64,000 nt of DNA. Source: Mytilus edulis (Eukaryota; Mollusca; Bivalvia; Mytilida; Mytilidae). The DNA lies in the NCBI RefSeq assembly GCF_963676685.1, contig NC_092345.1, positions 76,311,960 through 76,375,959 on the forward strand, read 5' to 3'. This document shows, piece after piece, positions 56,216 to 64,000 of the stretch (position 1 is its first letter; every line of letters begins with the position of its first letter). A model generated the notes under the pieces. That model saw only the letters and a list, made by a program, of their open reading frames with translations. It ran no database searches and was not told where the DNA came from. A program made the translations under genes and the position numbers.

Positions 56216-56997
56216 CGAAATAATGGAAAATCGAAAAGAAATTTTACACCTATATTGCCTACATTCTAAGCTAAACAACCGTTCATCCTAAGGTAACAAG
56301 ACCACGAAGAAAAAGATAATGGCAATTTTGATTCATACTGGTACACATATAAGTATTTTTTTCAATTACGCCCTATACAACCCGAAAGAATAATGTTGTC
56401 ATTTTCTTCGATTGATGTTTCGGATTGCACCATTGTTATCCCCACTCTATTAATGGCATTTGAATTCTTAAGCACGTATACCGACGAAACAATTTTTTGT
56501 AACTGAAAAATATTTACACAGTTATTTGTTTACGGAAATGTGATACAAACAGTACTCTTCTTATTATTACAATAATATTGAGGAATACATATTGTGCTTC
56601 AAAAGGACAAGAGTAACACTTTCTTATTTTGATATATTTTTTCTTTGATTTTTTTGTCATAACTTTTTATATATCGCTACTGGCCTGAGACAGAAAATTC
56701 AAAAGCAACATCATTTGTAACGTTTATTTTGAATGCAAAACGTCACCATTTTCTAGGCATCAATTCACAACTGATGCTATGGAAACGTGCAAGCGACGTA
56801 TAACAGATTTTAAATATATGAACTGACGTTTTTTTTTCTGTTCTGTCAGTTTCATTAGAATGGAGGTAATAATATTGTATTTTAAGCTTAGAGGGCATCA
56901 ATTGGTGATTTTGAGATAGATATATAAACATATTTGTTTGTAATAATACAAATAACAGGAATTATTTTATTTCATTATATCATTATGTATTTTTCAG

Positions 56998-57060
56998 TAC
57001 TGTATGGTTCAAATTCATCAGAACACAGGAAATTGCTATACGCCAATTCATGGACACGGA
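56998..57060 (+). CDS. Gene C exon 3 (cysteines 3-4, His-rich end)
   Basis: The acceptor ATTTTTCAG ends at 56997 and the donor GTAAGC starts at 57061. The 63 bases are in phase 0 at both ends and encode Y-C-M-V-Q-I-H-Q-N-T-G-N-C followed by Y-T-P-I-H-G-H-G. The run continues into H-H-E-T-H in exon 4, making a dense histidine patch that could bind metal; this is inference only. Confidence 0.75.
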
Positions 57061-57146
57061 GTAAGCGTCTTCTATTTGATTAAATTTTAAACTCCAAGAC
57101 ATATAAATGAACTAAACTTTAAAAAAAAAAATATGAAAGATTAAGG

Positions 57147-57860
57147 AATCTTAGAGGCTCCTGACTTGGGACAGACGCAAAATGCCACTAATGGGTTTTG
57201 AACACAGCGAGAAAATCCAGTACCCGTCTTAAGCTGGCCACTTCACAAAAATGTGTACTTGTTCAAAGTTAATGAACGTCACACTTAAATCCAAAACATA
57301 TAAATGACCTAAAATTTAAAATAAAACTAAAGACTAAAAAGGCTAGAGCCTCCTCACTTGGGACGGACCCAAAAAATACGGCGAGTTTAAACATGCTAAG
57401 TGAGCTTTTAATCCTTCGCTATACCTCTAGCCAATGTATAATAAACAAACATACAGCAGTACGCACATTTAAACTCAGTTTAAAGGAAGTCCATATCCGA
57501 TTTTATAATCGGTTACAGACGAAACTAAGCAAAATGACAATGATACATAATTTAACAAAGAACTACTAGCAGTTACTACCATGCCAGCTCCCATAGGCGG
57601 ATTTTTGGAAAATAAATTGGTTGCTTATATAGGGAATCACTAAAGCGTGACTGGAGTGGGCCCCCTCTTAGGTCAGTCAGTGGGCCCCACTTATGAAAAT
57701 TTTCGGATCCGCCACTGGCTCCGGACCTCTATTAAACTGATTGAAGGATTATGTTTTCATCATATGAAATTCAAGCATAGTGCCTCCCAATAGGAGTTAA
57801 GTATCATACCATCATAATAATACGAGAAGAACACAACCCGAAGCATGCCAACAACTGGGT
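57147..57860 (+). repeat. Dispersed repeat family R1, copy 3, rearranged
   Basis: AGGCTCCTGACTTGGGACAG occurs at 57151 and a diverged version, CCTCCTCACTTGGGACGG, at 57348, so the front part is duplicated. A foreign insert with GTGGGCCCC occurs twice near 57656-57700. The 3' part (GACCTCTATTAAACTGATTG to CATGCCAACAACTGG) matches 30520-31130. Confidence 0.7.
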
Positions 57861-58309
57861 TTAGAGTAAATGTAATAATTTCCGATGCATAGAACATTAC
57901 AATTAGTAACTAAAACAAATGCCACCTTCAATGTACTAACCACAGTGGTGTTATTATATCCCTTCTGAATAAGCCTGTTTAATGGTTTTCTTAGCTTTTG
58001 ATGTGGTTGACGACATTGTTGTGCTTTGATTTCCAAATTACCTTCACATTTATCAATGGAGGCAAAACGCTCTTTCCTTTTTTATTGTATCTTATAATTT
58101 TTTTTATCAATAAAACAAATTAATAAGTTTTTGCTATAATAAACACGGTCTTGCTATGGGGGCCTATTACATGTGCCTATCTTTTTGCCTTATTTTCTTA
58201 GTGTTAAAATTTAAAATTCCGCAAAATAATTTAAAGACTTTAATAGATTCAGTGATCACTAACATTTAATATATCCAAGTGAACTTGAAATTATAGTTAC
58301 TATCGACAC

Positions 58310-58510
58310 TGATAAATCTGCTTCATATTTAGACCTTTTTCTCGAAATGAATACTATCATGACCTGATTGACCATTATGACAAAAGTGTGTCAGAAATCA
58401 TATCTGATATTCTTCCTCAGTCATAATAACCTTCCATCATTACCGAACTGAACAAAGAAATAACACGACGGGTGCCGTATACGGTACAGGAAATGCTTAC
58501 CCTTCCGGAG
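58310..58510 (+). repeat. Dispersed repeat family R3, fragment
   Basis: AACACGACGGGTGCCG and CTTACCCTTCCGGAGCAC match, in inverse orientation, the 46680-46730 landmarks. The surrounding bases look like a decayed extension of the same repeat. Confidence 0.5.
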
Positions 58511-59365
58511 CACTTGATTTCACTCTAAATAAATCTTATAAATAGTTATCATTGATGTAAATGGGAAACACTTAATATACCCTGTTATAATTTTTTATAT
58601 ATCTTTTTTACCTTAAATGTGATCAAAAATTTCCATAGCAACTGAACTTTTAGAAGGATTTACAAGTATAATTCTTTAAAAAAATTAACTTTAAGTCAGC
58701 GTTTACTGTTGTCAATTGGCCATTTGAAAATAACATTCATATTTTTTATTTTTTCCCTATGTTTCTATTGGGGTTATTTTACCTTTGACTATGGGTTGAT
58801 AAAAAAAATCATAAAAATTCCATTTTTGGTCACAATTACTTTTCCTTAGCAGATAAGAGTGAAAAAATGATAAAACAAATTAATTATTAAGAAAAAATAT
58901 TTTAAATCAAATTTGAATGTCTTCTGTTGTCAACTACATTTAGAAATGCAAACTCCAAACCTCCGTTCGACAGATGTCGTATGTATAGTATACAAATGGA
59001 TCGACATACTAGAAAGGTTGCCTTTATAATAATTTCTGTTTTGCCCACTACACTATTTAGAAATAAAAAGTGATAATTTTTATTTAGGGTTCTATCGAAT
59101 ATTAAGAGATTTGATACAGAAAAATGTATCAAAATGACGTATTTTGTTTATGAATATGATATGCTATATTTCGATAAGAAAAAAATGAACAATAGAATAA
59201 CACAGATACATTCAAAACCGAGGTTATGTCAATTTACCAAAATTTTGAAGACTTAATTTAAATACACATACGAAATATCATGTGTCATAATAAAATTATA
59301 TCTCGGTAAGCATTTTAAAACTATCAGACTTTTTATGAAAAAAAATTTTAAACAGGTTATCTCGC

Positions 59366-59600
59366 TTGGAAATGTCCAATATTCTTGAACATGCTTATCA
59401 CGGGGTTTGTACTCACTTGAGCAGCACGACAGTCTTTTTGAGGGATTTGTGTTGCTCGGTCCTTTTTTTTTCTTTCTATGTTGTGTTTTGTGTACTGTTG
59501 TTTTATGGGGTTATTTTTGGGGTTTTTTTTCGCGTTTTTTCAGTGTATTTGCGTTTTATGAGTTTGAATGTCCCTTTAGTATATTTCGCTTCTCCTGGAT
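59366..59600 (+). repeat. Dispersed repeat family R3, fragment
   Basis: Contains TGCGTTTTATGAGTTTGAATGTCCCTTT, the inverse of the AAAGGGACAGTCAAACTCAT block at 46520, and a Phe-rich open frame that is an artefact of T-rich sequence. 58511-59365 and 59601-60435 hold no gene. Confidence 0.5.
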
Positions 59601-60435
59601 AGACTTGTTGAAATTTCATTTGTATGCAAATTTCCGTCAAAAGATTTGAGGTATCAAAACTATATCTCTGGCAGTTAGCATCTTATCTAATCGTTGAAAT
59701 GACGTGCCTAGAACACTTCTGAATTCAGATTTGTTTTATACAATGTGACGTCAATAAATTCAAGCCTATTACCTGTTCATCAGATGTTTGAGACTCAATC
59801 AGTTACACAAATAATAAGGTGAACTCGATACCCTTTAGAATCAATGATACTTTGAAACTGACTGTCATTCGCACACGTAAAGAAAGAGGCATTCGAAATC
59901 TCCGCTTTTATGAAATTCAAAATTAGTTTCTTCTGAACACTAAAGTTGCATCTTTATTTCACATATTGCTGTTTAACAATAAAATTAGGTGTAGAGGATT
60001 TCATCAAGTACTCCTGTTATTTTAACCAGTGAATATAAAATTAACTATGAATAACATAAAATAAAATAACATAAAATTAAATATCTGAATAAAGTAATAA
60101 TTGTTACAAACAGTTTTTGCTAATCCACAATTAGTATTTGTTTTATGTATAATAATATCTTTGTTACAACATCTATAACTACACAATATTTTTTTTTCTT
60201 GGAAAAAATTCATTAACTTAATTTCTCTAAACCAGAAACGAAATGTGGTCACTGTTCTCTCACGAATTTCCTCTCCTTGTGACTGTATCTAATATTTTTT
60301 GTATTGTTTTGAAAATTTGGATTAATTATTTGATGAGGTTTAAAAAGTTTGGAATATTGGCAAAATTACAACATATCTACAATTGATTATATAATGCATA
60401 TCCTTAAGCCTGTTATCTATAATGAGTGTATATAC

Positions 60436-60740
60436 AGCCACTGGGTCGATGCCACTGTGTGGAGGTTTCATCCCCGAGGGTATAAACAGCCCAATAGTCA
60501 GCACTGCTGTATTGCCATAAATTATCATTGATATGGTCATGATTGCAAATTATTATTTTTTTATTCAAAATACTAAGTTTTTTTACTGTATTAAACAAAA
60601 CTTTTCGGAAGTTTGGATCCTCAATGATCTTTATCGTCGTAGATTATTTGGTCTTTTTAACTTTTTACCGTTCAATCTTTCGTCGACCAAACGCGCGTTT
60701 ATTTCTAGGGATAACCATTTTAAGCCTGTTATACATGATC
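60436..60740 (+). repeat. Dispersed repeat family R2, copy 2
   Basis: CCACTGGGTCGATGCCACTG, CCCCGAGGGTATAAACAGCC and the following 230 bases resemble 25610-25690 and 63823-64000. Confidence 0.65.
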
Positions 60741-60969
60741 GGTTTATTGGATATTAAGACGCATACAATCAAATGACATTTATGTGTGCATAATAAGTAA
60801 ACATCTAATTGCCGAAATAGACCATGTAATATGTTACAACCAAAGATTAAAAAACGAAACTTTATACTGTCTTAAACCATAGGCAAAAGCGATCAATCAT
60901 TAACTAGGTGCCAAAGGATCATTGTGAAACAGTTAATCCAACTATTTGCAAATATTTTTTGTTTTGCAG

Positions 60970-61057
60970 CACCACGAGACACACCAGTTATGCTTAGGAC
61001 CCCATCATCCAGGAGATCATTGTTATTGTCAAACACAAGCATGTGTTGATTCTATGA
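60970..61057 (+). CDS. Gene C exon 4 (cysteines 5-8)
   Basis: The acceptor GTTTTGCAG ends at 60969. The exon is phase 0 at its start and encodes H-H-E-T-H-Q-L-C-L-G-P-H-H-P-G-D-H-C-Y-C then Q-T-Q-A-C-V-D-S-M. The best donor is A|GTATGT at 61057/61058, leaving phase 1, exactly what exon 5 needs. Over exons 2-4 the cysteine spacing is C-x4-C-x3-C-x10-C-x15-C-x9-C-x1-C-x4-C. I do not recognise this eight-cysteine module. The donor is the first unit boundary of the 17-base minisatellite. If the intron were retained, the frame would stop within about 15 codons and the protein would lose linker and C-terminus. Confidence 0.72.
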
Positions 61058-61597
61058 GTATGTATAATATCTTAGTATGTATAGTATGTATAATATCTTA
61101 GTAAGTATAATATCTTAGTATGTATAATATCTTAGTATGTATAATATCTTAGTATGTATAATATCTTAGTATGTATAATATCTTAGTAAGTATAATATCT
61201 TAGTATGTATAATATCTTAGCATGTATGATATCTTAGTATGTATAATATCTTAGTATGTATAATATTTTAGTATGTATAATATCTTAGTATGTATAAATG
61301 TATAATATCTTAGTATGTATAATATCTTAGTATATATAATATCTTAGTATGTATAATATCTTAGTATGTATAATATCTTAGTATGTATGATATCTTAGTA
61401 TGTATAATATCTTAGTATGTATAATATTTTAGTATGTATAATATCTTAGTATGTATAAATGTATAATATCTTAGTATGTATAATATCTTAGTATGTATAA
61501 TATCTTAGTATGTATAATATCTTAGTAAGTACAATATGTTAGTATGTATAATATCTTAGTATGTATAATATCTTAGTATGTATAATATTTTAGTATG
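61057..61597. repeat. 17-base minisatellite starting at the exon 4 donor of gene C
   Basis: The unit AGTATGTATAATATCTT repeats about thirty times with small variants (TATAAATG insertions, ATTTT for ATCTT). Most units hold GTATGT and at least three hold GTAAGT, so the array is a string of 5' splice-site look-alikes. 61598-63130 is AT-rich with no gene. Confidence 0.92.
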
Positions 61598-63130
61598 AAA
61601 AGTGCAACCCTTGACATCAAAGATCTATGTAAAGCAATATTGTAAAAAATAATGTATCTTACATTACAAAGTGATACCAGGGACATATGAACTAGAGCCA
61701 AAAAAGTTCTTTATCAGAAGCTTGCATGGGTTTTTTCCTATCTAAGAGTGGAACGTCACTACCGTATATATATTCGACAAAGCTTCTAATTTCGAATATT
61801 GTCTATGGGGTCTTATTTTCGTACTCAAAATATAAAATAGATATATTGCAATCTGATTAAAATACATACTGTGTGTCCAAGCTTTGCATGAAACTCTTGA
61901 ACACAGGATCTGCATTTTTATCACCTTGAATATGGTGGATACGCTGATCAACTGTTCATATATAGCAACTATTTATATTGTCTTATTTAGTATTTTCGAC
62001 AGTATATTCTTTTAATATGCCATGGTTATAGAATATGGTATATATACTAGTTTGATATATTAAACCACATGTTAACCATTTAAAAATCATTCACCAAAAG
62101 TCAAAGAGAAAATTAATAGAATATATGCATGTAGTAAAAGGTTTTTTTATCTATAAAGGCAGACATTTTAAATTGAAACAAGAAATATTGTGATTTTTAA
62201 ACACAGATATCAAATGAGAGATTTTAAAGGAATCGTACTGTAAAAGCCTAGAAAGAAAATGGCAAAAAAATAACGAGGACTGATTTTTTGAAAAATCATT
62301 CACATGAAAATTAGATTGATAAAAAAACATCATCAAAAACAGCATATATAATACTTTAATTCATATGAAACACGTTTCTTGTAATTGAATATGATCGAAA
62401 TTATTGAACCAATGCATACATACTATAAACTATACTATGAGTCTTTTTTGAACGATTTTTATCATGTTTGATTATAACGCCTGATCAATAAATATTTTTC
62501 ATTTAGTGATTGGTGATCGCATGGTTATTAATTTTAAAGTTTGTTGCCGAAATTATCCTGATCGTGACATAGATGAACAATCACATAGAGCACGCGAAGC
62601 ACGTGAAAAATATATGAATAGATAGAATCATGATAATTTTGTAATATTTTTCATGCGTAAATAAACTTTTCCGCAACAGTTGTTAAATGATGTGTCGCAG
62701 TTTTTTTTAAGAATCAGTTCTTACTATTTACCTTTCAGGGCACGTTTGTTTACTTTCTTTCATCACGGTTTCCCCTTGCATTTGCCCTTAGCGGTGGCTG
62801 AAGTTCTAACAAGATGTCTTGTAGTTAAGGTCACTACTTACCGGAAAACGTCGGCAAATTAAGTACGGGAAGACAATACTATTTTCTTTTAAAAGGAAGT
62901 TCACGTATTCTTGTTTTACATTAAAACTTACTCATATAAGTATTTCAACATATTCACCGTTTTTAAATTTGATATTTCATGTGATTTTAACAGTACTCTG
63001 TCAGTACCAATTTCGCTTAAAATTGACGTACAAGTTTAATTCAGCTTCTGTCCCTAAACTTGATTAGTTTAGTTAAGAACTTTGAATGAGATTTAACATT
63101 TTGTCTTTCACATTTACGTCAAAAATTTAC

Positions 63131-63340
63131 AGGGTCTTCGGTGGTCGAGTGGTACTACGGTATCATTAGTATGTCAACACTGAGGTTGTGAGTTCGATTC
63201 TCGGACATGACAGGTGCTTTCAACTCAAGTCCTTCTGCCACTCTGACTCCTTCCGCCACTAAAATCTGACTGTCACGAAGTAGCCAAAATTGCTAAAAGT
63301 GGCGTGAAACATCCCTCAAACAACCAATCAATTAAAATTT
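63131..63340 (+). mobile_element. tRNA-derived SINE
   Basis: GGTCTTCGGTGGTCGAGTGG holds a pol III A-box-like TGGTCGAGTGG. GGTTGTGAGTTCGATTCTCG, about 40 bases on, holds a B-box (GTTCGATTC). The tRNA-like head is followed by a body with GCCACTCTGACTCCTTCCGC and GTGGCGTGAAACATCCCTC. It ends in an AACAACCAATCAATTAAAAT tail. It lies in intron 4 of gene C. Confidence 0.75.
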
Positions 63341-63618
63341 ACTCTTTAGTTTTAAACCAAATGTGAGTTTCACTGACATTTTTTCTCCGTATTAATCGAA
63401 TGTATACGTGTTTCTTAACAACAACGGCTTTGAGCTTGATTTATTTTGATAGATCTGACTTATGATGAAGTCCTCATGTTGAACTATACACGACTTTAAT
63501 ATGTTTTTGTCTAAGGTAAAAAGTGTGTTTTTTTTGTAGATTTTGTTTACACTCTTTTCATGATGTTCATATGACAGGCTGTATACTGTATTATTTATTG
63601 TCACATCTTGCTTTTCAG

Positions 63619-63717
63619 TCAGACAAGAAGTTACACCTGCTCCAACTAACGCCCCGACTAATGCCCCAATTATCGCAACTGCCGCCCCAACTGTTTTGAC
63701 CGCCGCCCAAACAACAG
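63619..63717 (+). CDS. Gene C exon 5: Thr/Pro/Ala linker
   Basis: The acceptor TTTTCAG ends at 63618 and the donor GTAAAT begins at 63718. The 99 bases are phase 1 at both ends. After a split codon they encode R-Q-E-V-T-P-A-P-T-N-A-P-T-N-A-P then an I/A/T/P stretch ending A-Q-T-T. A-P-T-N is repeated. The exon is an extended, probably O-glycosylated spacer. Its end matches the 27-base linker exon of gene B, and the phase matches the ShKT exon of gene B. So a ShKT exon is expected beyond the window. Confidence 0.75.
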
Positions 63718-63822
63718 GTAAATAACTAATGTTCGTAGAAATCCCTCATTTTTATTACGCCTATGATAAAGATATTGCTTTTTTAATAGAGATGGCATCT
63801 TAATTTATTTTCTAAGTTTTAT

Positions 63823-64000
63823 ACCCCGAGGGTATCACCAGCCCAGTAGTCAGCACTTCGGTGTTGACATGAATATCAATTATGTGGTCATTTTTATAAA
63901 TTTCCTGTTTACAAAACTTTGAATTTTTTTTTAAGAATTTATTATCCCAGGAATAGATTACCTTAACCGTAACTGGCACAACTTTTTGGAATTTTGGATC
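63823..64000 (+). repeat. Dispersed repeat family R2, copy 3 (runs off the window)
   Basis: ACCCCGAGGGTATCACCAGC followed by CCAGTAGTCAGCACTTCGG matches 25660-25700 and 60470-60510; the 3' end is cut by the window edge. Confidence 0.65.

Noticed and set aside
59366..59649. Phe/Val-rich open frames resembling membrane segments
   Set aside because: The sequence is a T-rich part of dispersed repeat R3; hydrophobicity is a composition effect.
63131..63215. Functional tRNA gene
   Set aside because: A and B boxes are present but the cloverleaf is imperfect and a SINE body with an AATCAATT-like tail follows.

Overview
The window looks like nuclear DNA of a bivalve mollusc, most likely a marine mussel (Mytilus-like). 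It is AT-rich, its few host genes are split into short exons with GT/AG introns, and it is crowded with several families of dispersed repeats. The organism call rests on recollection of mussel repeats and secreted-protein families, not on a search.

Host genes. Three plus-strand genes or gene fragments of one secreted family lie in the same orientation. Gene A is only its last exon, half of a ShKT domain (1-99). Gene B is a 27-base linker exon (26860-26886) plus a complete six-cysteine ShKT terminal exon (27594-27736). Gene C starts with a signal-peptide exon at 49767 and continues through exons at 54969, 56998, 60970 and 63619, leaving the window before its expected C-terminal domain. Gene C encodes a signal peptide, a compact His-rich module with eight cysteines that I do not recognise, and a Thr/Pro/Ala linker. 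Its linker exon is phase 1 at both ends, as is gene B's, so C probably also ends in ShKT.

Mobile elements make up most of the rest. A nearly intact non-LTR retrotransposon (about 5577-12065) has an ORF1 with an SGNH-esterase-like end and an endonuclease/RT ORF2 broken by one frameshift. A Ty3/Gypsy-type element (31428-36293) has near-identical LTRs but lacks most of pol. A hAT transposase remnant (about 28240-29760), a BEL/Pao remnant (39991-41111) and a short RT-family remnant (46798-47160) lie on the minus strand.

The most interesting non-coding material is a set of inverted-repeat elements: 13522-16919, 23400-23941, 24354-24880, 42768-49349 and, nested in the last, 45220-48014. Several share outermost bases of the form CACGGT or CACTGG. 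Each carries its own short motif iterated inward from the ends. Other foldbacks lie at 49840-52142 (inside intron 1 of gene C), 38150-39182, 43811-44071, 2889-3049, 3252-3396 and 17616-17730. Two TTAA-bounded MITEs lie at 21724-21989 and 36960-37347. Minisatellites occur at 4691-5047, 20308-20636, 55810-56215 and 61057-61597; the last begins exactly at a splice donor of gene C. Boundaries of degenerate repeats are approximate.
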